From: an uncultured Collinsella sp.
GTDB taxonomy: Bacteria; Actinomycetota; Coriobacteriia; Coriobacteriales; Coriobacteriaceae
Length of the DNA: 10,201 nucleotides
NCBI GenBank assembly: GCA_902474645.1
Contig: CABRWN010000065.1
Coordinates: forward strand, 1-10,201
Direction: 5' to 3'
Part shown: piece after piece, positions 1-8,814 of the stretch
Layout: every line of letters begins with the position of its first letter
How positions within the stretch are numbered: the stretch's first letter is position 1
Notes under the pieces: generated by a model
Told to the model about the DNA's origin: nothing
What the model saw: only the letters and a program-made list of their open reading frames with translations
Database searches by the model: none
Program-made: the position numbers and the translations under genes

Positions 1-11
1 TTACCGTCATA

Positions 12-27
12 TTTACCACGTTTACCA
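12..27. repeat. Tandem 7-bp direct repeat upstream of ppdK
   Basis: TTTACCA occurs at 12-18 and again at 21-27, nine bases apart, and a further TTACC lies at 1-5. The spacing is close to one helical turn, so a regulator could bind both copies on one DNA face. No regulator is identified, and the window edge hides what lies further upstream. Confidence 0.3.
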
Positions 28-60
28 AACCCCGCGCCCTCTACGCAAGCCCGCTCAATG

Positions 61-98
61 CCCGCCGTATAGTTCCCTCACGGCCTGCATTCGGCGGG
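61..98 (+). promoter_or_regulatory. Possible ppdK promoter region with inverted repeat
   Basis: TATAGT at 68-73 matches five of six bases of a -10 box, but no convincing -35 box lies 16-18 bases upstream. The -10-like box sits inside an inverted repeat: CCCGCCG at 61-67 pairs with CGGCGGG at 92-98 around a 24-base loop. There is no T-run after the second arm, so it is not a good terminator. It could be an operator or a leader hairpin. The assignment is weak. Confidence 0.25.
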
Positions 99-148
99 TC
101 GATTCGTCAACACGGTCGTGCGCGTAAGCGCATGGAAGGGGAAGTATC

Positions 149-2899
<2,751 letters not shown>

Positions 2900-2937
2900 C
2901 GTTTTGGGTATAGACGCCTAGCGTAGCCCCCTTCATG

Positions 2938-2969
2938 CCGCCCGCCTCATTCGTGAGGCGGGCGGTTAT
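2938..2969 (+). terminator. Hairpin terminator after ppdK
   Basis: A perfect 12-bp stem, CCGCCCGCCTCA at 2938-2949 with TGAGGCGGGCGG at 2954-2965, closes on a TTCG tetraloop. It starts 38 bases after the ppdK stop. The bases straight after it (TTATC) are only weakly T-rich, with T-richer sequence at about 2980-2990. The stem is strong but the tail is imperfect. It separates ppdK from rplS. Confidence 0.8.
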
Positions 2970-3011
2970 CATGTGCGGGTTTTGTCTTTTTGTCTGCGTA
3001 AAAAATTGTTC

Positions 3012-3039
3012 TTGCAGCAGAAACCCGCGCGTGTATACT
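3012..3039 (+). promoter_or_regulatory. Sigma70-type promoter for rplS
   Basis: TTGCAG at 3012-3017 and TATACT at 3034-3039 are separated by 16 bases, a good match to a housekeeping promoter. Transcription would begin near 3046, giving a leader of about 60 bases before rplS. It lies between the ppdK terminator and rplS, so L19 can be made independently of ppdK. Confidence 0.7.
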
Positions 3040-3060
3040 CGAATACGTTTGTTCAACTAC

Positions 3061-3086
3061 GTGCCGGCCAAGGTGGTACGGCACCT
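3061..3086 (+). promoter_or_regulatory. Hairpin leader of rplS
   Basis: GTGCCG at 3061-3066 pairs with CGGCAC at 3079-3084, and inside it GCCA (3067-3070) can pair with TGGT (3074-3077), giving a ten-pair stem with one bulged A. An alternative hairpin pairs AGGTG (3071-3075) with CACCT (3082-3086) and uses the same bases. Ribosomal protein leaders often bind their own product, and an L19 leader is known in Firmicutes. I cannot match this one to that family, so a regulatory role is inference. Confidence 0.4.
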
Positions 3087-3108
3087 CTAGAAGAGTAAGG
3101 AATTGCAC

Positions 3109-3450
3109 ATGGATTACATCCGCGCAATCGAGCGTCAGCAGATCCGCGAGGACATTCCTCAGGTTCGCGTCGCCGACAACGTCAAGGTTCACTACCGCAT
3201 TAAGGAAGGCGACCGCGAGCGCATCCAGGTCTTCCAGGGCGACGTCATCCGCATGGCCGGCGCCGGTGCCCGCGAGACCTTCACCGTCCGCAAGATTTCC
3301 TTCGGTGTCGGTGTTGAGCGTACCTTCCCGCTTCACAGCCCCAAGATCGCCAAGCTCGAGGTCGTTCGTCATGGTCGCGTTCGTCGCGCCAAGCTGTACT
3401 ACCTCCGCGACAAGGTGGGCAAGGCTGCTCGCATCCCCGAGAAGCGCTAA
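3109..3450 (+). CDS. rplS: 50S ribosomal protein L19
   Basis: L19 is a protein of the large ribosomal subunit located at the interface with the 30S subunit. The 113-residue product matches the family along its whole length: an N-terminal helix (MDYIRAIERQQ), the KVHYRIKEGDRERIQVFQG strand region, FTVRKISFGVGVERTFP, then SPKIAKLEVVRHGRVRRAKLYYLRD and a basic tail. The length is typical. The ATG at 3109 is chosen over an in-frame TTG two codons earlier because AAGGA at 3097-3101 is seven bases from the ATG and almost touches the TTG. The gene has its own promoter and terminator, so it is probably monocistronic. The usual rpsP-rimM-trmD neighbours are not upstream here. Confidence 0.98.
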   Translation: MDYIRAIERQQIREDIPQVRVADNVKVHYRIKEGDRERIQVFQGDVIRMAGAGARETFTVRKISFGVGVERTFPLHSPKIAKLEVVRHGRVRRAKLYYLRDKVGKAARIPEKR

Positions 3451-3484
3451 GAAGATCGCAGCGTCTGTCCACTCGTTTGGACGC

Positions 3485-3514
3485 AAGGGTCACCTTCGGG
3501 TGGCCCTTCTTTTT
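3485..3514 (+). terminator. Intrinsic terminator after rplS
   Basis: AAGGGTCACC at 3485-3494 pairs with GGTGGCCCTT at 3499-3508 (ten pairs, one a G-T wobble) around a TTCG tetraloop. It is followed by C and five T residues at 3510-3514. This is a textbook Rho-independent terminator, 35 bases after the L19 stop. rnhB begins only 30 bases beyond it with no obvious promoter of its own, so rnhB may rely partly on read-through. Confidence 0.9.
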
Positions 3515-3543
3515 ATCTGATTTGCATGCAAGGAGGGCCTGGT

Positions 3544-4332
3544 ATGGCCAACATGACGAGCTCGGTTTCGGCATCGCAGGTTGCCGGTGAGTTGGCGAGC
3601 GCTACGTTTGAGGAGATTCCCGCCCTCGTAGAGCATTATCGCGAGGACCCGCGCCAGCAGGTGATCAAGGCTTGTGAACGCGCCCTCAAACGCCATGCCA
3701 AAGAGCTTGCCGAGCGCGAGCGCGTCAATGACATGTACGAGCTTATGCATGAGCTTGGCGGCGATGGGGTGGTCGTTGGTGTCGACGAGGTGGGTCGCGG
3801 ATCGGTGGCCGGTCCTTTGACGGTGTGCGCCGTCTGTCTTCCTATGGAGCCGCGCGTCTGGGGTATCAACGATTCCAAAAAGCTCACGCCCGCGCGCCGC
3901 GAGTTGCTCTCTGTGAAGATTGCCGAGGTGGCGACGGCGATCGGTTTTTGCCATATCGCGCCTAAGGATATCGATGAGATGGGTATGGCCCGCGCCATCC
4001 GCGTTGCCGTCGCGGGCGCCGTGGCCGACACGGGGCTCGAGCCCGACTGCGTCCTCATGGACGGCAACCCCTTGGGCGCCGTTCCCAACGAGCGCGACGT
4101 GGTGAAAGGCGATGCCAAAATCGCCTGTATCGCCGCGGCGTCCATCATGGCCAAGGTCACGCGTGACGAGATGATGGTCGAGTACGACGCCGAGTATCCC
4201 GAGTACCATCTGGCCGAGTCGAAGGGCTATGCAAGCCCCGAGCACATCGAGGCCATTCGCAAACATGGACTTTGTCCTCTGCACCGCGTGAGCTTTTGCG
4301 GAAACTTTCTGCAGACTGAGCGCCTTTTCTAG
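3544..4332 (+). CDS. rnhB: Ribonuclease HII
   Basis: RNase HII cuts the RNA strand of RNA-DNA hybrids and starts removal of single ribonucleotides built into DNA. The 262-residue product carries GVDEVGRGSVAGPL (D81, E82), LMDGN (D173) and VKGDAK (D190), which I assign as the metal-binding acidic quartet. IAAASIMAKVTRD, the KGYASPEHIEAI region and a closing HRVSFCGNF also fit the family. About 75 residues precede the catalytic domain; this helical extension resembles that of the Bacillus enzyme and is absent from the short E. coli protein. The family usually has DEAGRG, so the Val here is a mild variant. The ATG at 3544 is preferred over an in-frame ATG at 3526 because AGGAGGG at 3531-3537 lies six bases before it. 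A 10-bp palindrome, TTGCATGCAA at 3522-3531, touches this Shine-Dalgarno. A strong terminator follows, so the gene forms its own unit. Confidence 0.96.
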   Translation: MANMTSSVSASQVAGELASATFEEIPALVEHYREDPRQQVIKACERALKRHAKELAERERVNDMYELMHELGGDGVVVGVDEVGRGSVAGPLTVCAVCLPMEPRVWGINDSKKLTPARRELLSVKIAEVATAIGFCHIAPKDIDEMGMARAIRVAVAGAVADTGLEPDCVLMDGNPLGAVPNERDVVKGDAKIACIAAASIMAKVTRDEMMVEYDAEYPEYHLAESKGYASPEHIEAIRKHGLCPLHRVSFCGNFLQTERLF

Positions 4333-4350
4333 GTCAATTGTGGAGACAGG

Positions 4351-4372
4351 GACCCCTGGGGTTTTATAAACC
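4351..4372. repeat. Small adjacent palindromes between rnhB and its terminator
   Basis: Two short palindromes abut: CCCCTGGGG at about 4353-4361, and GGTTT (4360-4364) with AAACC (4368-4372) around a TAT loop. The sequence just before them, TGGAGACAGGGACC, has the look of a dispersed intergenic element, but no second copy is present in this window. Function is unknown. Confidence 0.3.
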
Positions 4373-4381
4373 TGCTGGTAG

Positions 4382-4423
4382 CGGGCCGTATGCAACAGCA
4401 TTGCTGCGTACGGCCCGTTTTTT
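4382..4423 (+). terminator. Intrinsic terminator after rnhB
   Basis: CGGGCCGTATGCA at 4382-4394 pairs with TGCGTACGGCCCG at 4405-4417: 13 pairs, one a wobble, with a 10-base loop. Six T residues follow at 4418-4423. It is a very strong Rho-independent terminator and separates rnhB from the yraN-comM-dprA-trmFO-xer block. Confidence 0.93.
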
Positions 4424-4463
4424 GACGGCATTTGGTCAGCTTTTGGTTTGCTTCCGGTACTTA

Positions 4464-4521
4464 CCCGCATGAAAGGTGCCCTCATCATCGGGGCAATGCA
4501 GTGTGCGGGAAAGGAGACCCC
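4464..4521 (+). promoter_or_regulatory. Foldable leader before yraN
   Basis: CCCGCA (4464-4469) can pair with TGCGGG (4504-4509), enclosing an inner hairpin of TGCCCT (4477-4482) with GGGGCA (4490-4495) and a seven-base CATCATC loop. The outer 3' arm ends directly against the yraN Shine-Dalgarno (AAGGAG, 4511-4516). In a competing fold, GGG at 4507-4509 pairs with CCC at 4518-4520 and places the Shine-Dalgarno in a loop. I do not recognise it as a known riboswitch. No clear promoter was found in 4424-4463. Confidence 0.35.
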
Positions 4522-5007
4522 ATGAGTGCCGCAAGCAAAAAGAGCAAGACGCAGCAGCTCAAGGAGCGTTGGGTAAACGGCGAGCTCGACTGCGGGGCGA
4601 TGACGCCCGAGTTTATCAAGGGACTCAGTCCCCGCGAGCTGGGCATGCTGGGCGAGCTGATCACCATCGACTACTTTAACGAGCGCGGCTACACCTTGCT
4701 GGAGCAGGGTTATCGTTGCACCGAGGGCGAGGCCGACCTGGTGCTGCTCGATGAGCTCGACGATGTCGTGGTGATGGCCGAGGTCAAGACCAGACGCGTT
4801 GCGCTGGATTGCAGCACGCGGGTCTTTCCCGAGGAGGCCGTGGACGCCCAAAAGCAACGTCGCTACCGCCGCATCGCAAGTTGCTATCTCATGGAGCATT
4901 ATCCGCTCAAGGCGATTCGCTTCGATGCCGTGGGTGTCACCATTCGCGGCGGGCATATCGCCGAGATCGAGCATCAGTACAACGCGTTCGATTGGCAGGT
5001 GTCGTGA
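4522..5007 (+). CDS. yraN: YraN family (UPF0102) endonuclease-like protein
   Basis: This is a member of a widespread family with a restriction-endonuclease-like fold; its cellular role is not settled, though it often sits beside comM and dprA, as here. The 161-residue product has the family core: LGMLGELITIDYFNERGY (Glu45), then EGEADLVLLD (Glu70, Asp72) and MAEVKTR (Glu87, Lys89). These together form the typical PD-(D/E)xK-like site, so the putative nuclease residues are intact. About 40 residues precede the core, longer than in many homologues. An in-frame GTG lies 30 codons upstream, but AAGGAG at 4511-4516, five bases before the ATG at 4522, fixes the start. The stop overlaps the comM ATG by one base (TGATG), which suggests translational coupling. 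It is the first gene of the five-gene block. Confidence 0.88.
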   Translation: MSAASKKSKTQQLKERWVNGELDCGAMTPEFIKGLSPRELGMLGELITIDYFNERGYTLLEQGYRCTEGEADLVLLDELDDVVVMAEVKTRRVALDCSTRVFPEEAVDAQKQRRYRRIASCYLMEHYPLKAIRFDAVGVTIRGGHIAEIEHQYNAFDWQVS

Positions 5008-6530
5008 TGGCGTTCGAGACGTTTGCCGTTCACGCGGCCTGCATTCGCGGCGTCGAGGCGATTCACGTCACGGTCGAGGTCTCGCTTGCTGGCGGCGTTC
5101 CTGGCATCCAGATGCTCGGCATCCCGAGTATGGAGGTGATGGAGTCACGTGGTCGTATTCGCTGTGCGATGCGCTCCGCCGGGTTCGAGATCCCGCGTTC
5201 GGGCATTACGGTCAATCTGGCGCCCGGCGATATTCGCAAGACCGGTAGCGGCTTTGATCTGCCCATCGCCATCGCGGTTCTAGCGGCCGATGGTCAGATT
5301 CCCCGTGACAACCTCGATCGCTGCCTTATCGCCGGCGAGCTCGGCTTGGACGGCACGGTGCTTCCTGTCAAGGGCGAGGTGGCGTTTCAGCTATTGGCTC
5401 GAGACATGGGGCTGTCTTTTATCGCCGGCAGGTCCGATCAGCATGTGCCGCTTGCGGGCGTGGATTGCGGCTTTATCGACCATCTGTCTCAGCTTGCTCA
5501 TGGTATGGGCGATGCCGCGCGGCACTACTTGGATTCCGAGGGCGTCGAGGTGACCTTTGAGCCTGAGCTCGACTATGCCGACGTACTGGGGCAGGAAGTC
5601 GCTAAACGCGGCATGGCACTTGCGGCAGCCGGAGAACTCGGCTTGCTCATGATTGGGTCCCCTGGATCGGGCAAGACCATGCTTGCGCGGCGCATGACGG
5701 GCATTTTGCCCGAGCTTTCTCTCGAGGATCAGCAAGAGGCGCTGTGCATCCATTCGGTCTTGGGCGAGAACATTGATGGCTTGTTGGCGGGGCACCGGCC
5801 TTTCCGCAGTCCCCACCACAGTATTTCGACCGCAGGCCTTATCGGCGGCGGGCGCCCGGTGCACCCGGGCGAGATCAGCCTTGCTCATGGCGGTGTTCTC
5901 TTTTTGGACGAGCTTGCCGAGTTTCCCACGGGTGTGCTGCAGACGCTGCGTCAGCCCATCGAGCGCGGCTATGTGAGGATCGTACGCGTCGACGGGGCTT
6001 TTACCTTTCCGTCGCGCTTTCAGCTGCTCGCTGCGAGCAATCCCTGCCCCTGCGGCTTTTTGGGCGACCGTGAGGTGCCATGCCGCTGCTCGGCATCGAT
6101 GGTGGAGCGCTATCGGGCAAAGCTGCGCGGTCCTTTGGCTGACCGTATCGACATGATGATCGATGTGACCCGTCCCGACCCCCAAGTGATTATCGAGGGT
6201 GCGGAGGGTATGTCGTCAGCTGAGTTACGTGACTACGTTGTGCGCGGTCGCGCTTTTCGCGCCTGGCGCGAATCCCGTATGGACGATGCGGATGCCGAGG
6301 CCGAGGATGACGAGACACGCTCCATTGACGGCGTCGTTTCGACCTTTGAGCTCGATGATGCTGCCGAGAAATGCGTACTCGGTCTGTCCAAACGCACACA
6401 TCTCACAGGGCGTGGCATCGTGCGCCTGGTTCGCATTGCGCGCACGATTGCAGATGTCGCCGAGAGCGAGCAGGTGACGCAGGACCACGTGCTCGAGGCA
6501 GCGATGTACCAGGGAAGGAGGGACCAATGA
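5007..6530 (+). CDS. comM: ComM/YifB AAA+ ATPase (Mg-chelatase-like)
   Basis: ComM is a hexameric ATPase that, in Vibrio, drives branch migration during integration of transformed DNA; it is also widespread in bacteria not known to be competent. The 507-residue product has an N-terminal Lon-like domain (about 1-170, with GIPSMEVMESRGRIRCA and NLAPGDIRKTGSGFDLPIA). The AAA+ core follows, with Walker A GSPGSGKT (217-224), RPFRSPHHSIS, and Walker B GGVLFLDELAEF (Asp301, Glu302). NPCPCGFLG with a later CRC gives four Cys that may bind zinc, and ADRIDMMIDV carries a likely arginine finger. The C-terminal lid ends with RIARTIADVAESE. Between core and lid there is an acidic run, MDDADAEAEDDE at 425-436, and the usual LSARAYHR-type motif is altered to LSKRTHLTGRG. 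The ATG overlaps the yraN stop by one base and has no strong Shine-Dalgarno, consistent with coupling. The C-terminal end overlaps dprA. Confidence 0.95.
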   Translation: MAFETFAVHAACIRGVEAIHVTVEVSLAGGVPGIQMLGIPSMEVMESRGRIRCAMRSAGFEIPRSGITVNLAPGDIRKTGSGFDLPIAIAVLAADGQIPRDNLDRCLIAGELGLDGTVLPVKGEVAFQLLARDMGLSFIAGRSDQHVPLAGVDCGFIDHLSQLAHGMGDAARHYLDSEGVEVTFEPELDYADVLGQEVAKRGMALAAAGELGLLMIGSPGSGKTMLARRMTGILPELSLEDQQEALCIHSVLGENIDGLLAGHRPFRSPHHSISTAGLIGGGRPVHPGEISLAHGGVLFLDELAEFPTGVLQTLRQPIERGYVRIVRVDGAFTFPSRFQLLAASNPCPCGFLGDREVPCRCSASMVERYRAKLRGPLADRIDMMIDVTRPDPQVIIEGAEGMSSAELRDYVVRGRAFRAWRESRMDDADAEAEDDETRSIDGVVSTFELDDAAEKCVLGLSKRTHLTGRGIVRLVRIARTIADVAESEQVTQDHVLEAAMYQGRRDQ

Positions 6531-7462
6531 TGGCCGAGGGGACCTTCGAGCTGCATCCAGGTGATGCGTTGTATCCCGAGACCGTTTTGGAGCTTTCTGA
6601 TGTACCCCAGACGCTCTATGTGCGCGGCAACCCCGAGGTGCTTTCGACGCCCGCGCTCTCCATCATCGGCGCGCGCAAGGCCTCGCCGTATGGTCTTGCT
6701 GTGGCAGAGCTTGCGGCAAAGGTGGCGGTCGAGGCGGGAGTGACGGTAGTTTCGGGCGGCGCGGTCGGTTGTGACCAGGCCTCGGGTTGGGCTGCGGTCC
6801 ACGCCGGCGGCAAACACGTCGTGGTGCTGGGGACGGGCGCCGACGTGGTCTACCCGCGTTCAAGCGCGGGGCTTATTACACGCACGCTCGATACGGGTGG
6901 CGCGGTCGTGTCGATCTCTCCGTGGGGCATGGGTCCGCGCAAGTTTGCCTTTCCGCGGCGTAACCAGGTGATCGCGGCCCTGTCGCAAGCACTCTTTGTG
7001 TCCGAGGCTGGTATGCCTTCCGGGACGTTTTCTACAGCCGAGGCTGCTATGGATTTGGGGCGCGAGCTGCTTGCCGTGCCGGGGTCGATCCTATCGCCCG
7101 AGTCGCGTGGCACGAATTACCTCATTGCGAACGGTGCCTGCTGCATCATCGACGAGGAATCTATCGAGATGGCTATCTCACGCATCTACGGTACCCTGCG
7201 CTACTCGCGCCCCGATGCTCCCGGCATTGCCGACCTGGATCCAACGCAGCAGACCGTGATGCATGCGCTCGTCGCCTCTCCGCTCAAGGTCGACGACATC
7301 GCGGCGCTCGTTTCGCTCGATGCCGTCGGCGTACTTAAGCTCCTGGGTTCACTTGAACTCGAGGGTCTTATCGAGCGCATGATGGATGGAAGGTATGCGC
7401 CCTCCAAGTTTGCCCTTCACGCCCAGACGCCCTTCGGTCACAATGGAAAACGTGTCAATTAG
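6527..7462 (+). CDS. dprA: DNA-processing protein DprA (Smf)
   Basis: DprA binds incoming single-stranded DNA and loads RecA during transformation; non-competent bacteria also keep it. The 311-residue product has the extended Rossmann fold: SIIGARKASPYG (45-56), VSGGAVGCDQ (75-84), VVVLGTGADVVYP (98-110), FPRRNQVIAALS (142-153) and GTNYLIANGA (195-204). A winged-helix-like tail covers about 237-292. There is no N-terminal SAM-like domain, so the protein starts close to the Rossmann core. The motif usually read as SGLARGID..AH is here SGGAVGCDQASG, losing the Arg and His, which is a marked divergence. Start: AAGGAGGG at 6515-6522 serves adjacent ATGs at 6527 and 6530. The first overlaps the comM stop as ATGA; the second has slightly better spacing. 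Either way the gene is translationally linked to comM. The winged helix and conserved FPRRN loop make the family assignment secure. Confidence 0.93.
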   Translation: MMAEGTFELHPGDALYPETVLELSDVPQTLYVRGNPEVLSTPALSIIGARKASPYGLAVAELAAKVAVEAGVTVVSGGAVGCDQASGWAAVHAGGKHVVVLGTGADVVYPRSSAGLITRTLDTGGAVVSISPWGMGPRKFAFPRRNQVIAALSQALFVSEAGMPSGTFSTAEAAMDLGRELLAVPGSILSPESRGTNYLIANGACCIIDEESIEMAISRIYGTLRYSRPDAPGIADLDPTQQTVMHALVASPLKVDDIAALVSLDAVGVLKLLGSLELEGLIERMMDGRYAPSKFALHAQTPFGHNGKRVN

Positions 7463-7476
7463 AAAGGTGTTTGCAG

Positions 7477-8814
7477 ATGCAGTTCGATCAGGTGACGGTT
7501 ATCGGTGGCGGTCTGGCGGGTTCGGAATGCGCGATCCAGCTGGCAGACCGCGGGTTTGCCGTAAAGCTGTGCGAGATGCGCCCCCAGGTGAGCTCCCCGG
7601 CCCACCATACCGATCACCTGGCAGAGCTCGTCTGCTCCAATTCGTTTAAGTCGACCCGTCCAGATTCCGCGGCTGGTTTGCTGAAGGCCGAGCTTGAGCG
7701 CATGGGTTCAGTTCTGCTCGATTGCGCCCATCGCGCGGCTGTTCCCGCCGGCGGCGCCCTGGCGGTCGACCGCGTTAAGTTTTCCGAGCTTGTCGAGGCC
7801 GAGGTTGCCGCCCGTCCCAATATCGAGGTCGTGCACGGCGAGGTCACGCAGATTCCCGAGGGCCACGTGGTCATTGCCGCGGGCCCGCTGTGTTCACCGG
7901 CGCTGAGCGAAGAGGTCATGAAGCTTGTCGGTGGCGATGCCCTGGCGTTCTTTGACGCTGCGGCGCCGATCGTCGATGCCTCCACGCTCGATATGAACGT
8001 GCTGTTCTCGCAGTCGCGCTACGAGGAGCAGGGGAGCGGCGACTATCTCAACGCTCCGCTCAATAAGGAGGAGTACGAGGCCTTTATCGAGGCGCTTACC
8101 ACGGCCGACCGCGTGGTGCTCAAGGACTTTGAGGGCGGCGATCTGTTCCAGGCCTGCCAGCCTGCCGAGGAGGTTGCGCGCACCGGCAAGGACGCCATTC
8201 GCTTTGGCGCCATGAAGCCCGTCGGCCTCACCGACCCGCGTACCGGACGTCGCCCCTGGGCGGCGATTCAGCTTCGTGCCGAGAACAAGGAGAAGACCGC
8301 CTATAACCTGGTGGGTTTCCAGACCAACCTGACCTTTGGCGAGCAGAAGCGCGTCTTTCATATGGTGCCGGGCTTGGAGAACGCTGAGTTCTTCCGTTAC
8401 GGTGTCATGCACCGCAATACCTTTGTCGACGCCCCGCACGTACTCGATGGCACCTTTGCCGTGCCCGGTACCGGCGTGCGCCTGGCCGGTCAGATCACCG
8501 GCACCGAGGGGTACATGGAAGCCGTGGCGACCGGTCTGCTCGCGGCGCTCAACACCTATGCCGAGGCTATCGGTGCCGCGGGCGTCGAGTTGCCGCGCGT
8601 GGGCGCCCTGGGTGCGCTCGTGGGCTATGCGACCGATCCTGCCGCCGTGGGCTATCAGCCTATGCATGTCAACTTTGGTCTGGTGCCGCCACTCGAGGAT
8701 GGTAAGCGCCGCAGCAAGCGCGACCGCTACCAGGCCTATGCGGACCGTGCGCTCGAGGCCCTTGATGCCTATCTGGCCACTCGCCCCGATTTGTTTGGAG
8801 GCGACTGGTCATAG
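7477..8814 (+). CDS. trmFO: Folate/FAD-dependent tRNA (uracil-54-C5)-methyltransferase
   Basis: TrmFO makes ribothymidine at position 54 of the tRNA T-loop, using methylenetetrahydrofolate and FADH2 rather than S-adenosylmethionine. The 445-residue product begins with the FAD dinucleotide motif VIGGGLAGSE (8-17). It contains HHTDHLAELVCSNSFKS with Cys53, the same position as one of the two key cysteines of the Bacillus enzyme, and FQACQPAEE with Cys227, matching the second. GLTDPRTGRRPWA and FQTNLTFGEQKRVF are also characteristic and separate it from the related MnmG. Length is normal. The ATG at 7477 is chosen over an in-frame TTG at 7471: AAAGGTG at 7463-7469 lies seven bases from the ATG but only one from the TTG. 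It begins 14 bases after dprA and its TAG overlaps the proposed start of the recombinase gene. Confidence 0.96.
   Translation: MQFDQVTVIGGGLAGSECAIQLADRGFAVKLCEMRPQVSSPAHHTDHLAELVCSNSFKSTRPDSAAGLLKAELERMGSVLLDCAHRAAVPAGGALAVDRVKFSELVEAEVAARPNIEVVHGEVTQIPEGHVVIAAGPLCSPALSEEVMKLVGGDALAFFDAAAPIVDASTLDMNVLFSQSRYEEQGSGDYLNAPLNKEEYEAFIEALTTADRVVLKDFEGGDLFQACQPAEEVARTGKDAIRFGAMKPVGLTDPRTGRRPWAAIQLRAENKEKTAYNLVGFQTNLTFGEQKRVFHMVPGLENAEFFRYGVMHRNTFVDAPHVLDGTFAVPGTGVRLAGQITGTEGYMEAVATGLLAALNTYAEAIGAAGVELPRVGALGALVGYATDPAAVGYQPMHVNFGLVPPLEDGKRRSKRDRYQAYADRALEALDAYLATRPDLFGGDWS

Noticed and set aside
4422..4463. Promoter starting with TTGACG at 4422-4427 for the yraN block
   Set aside because: The -35 match is good but no -10-like hexamer lies 16-18 bases downstream; it overlaps the T-run of the terminator.
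3490..4974. Minus-strand open frame of 494 codons across rnhB and yraN
   Set aside because: It spans two real genes and two strong hairpins, has low-complexity composition and no family motif.
5391..6185. Minus-strand open frame inside comM (and a similar one at 7894-8667 inside trmFO)
   Set aside because: Both are shadows of conserved genes with no domain signal or ribosome binding site.
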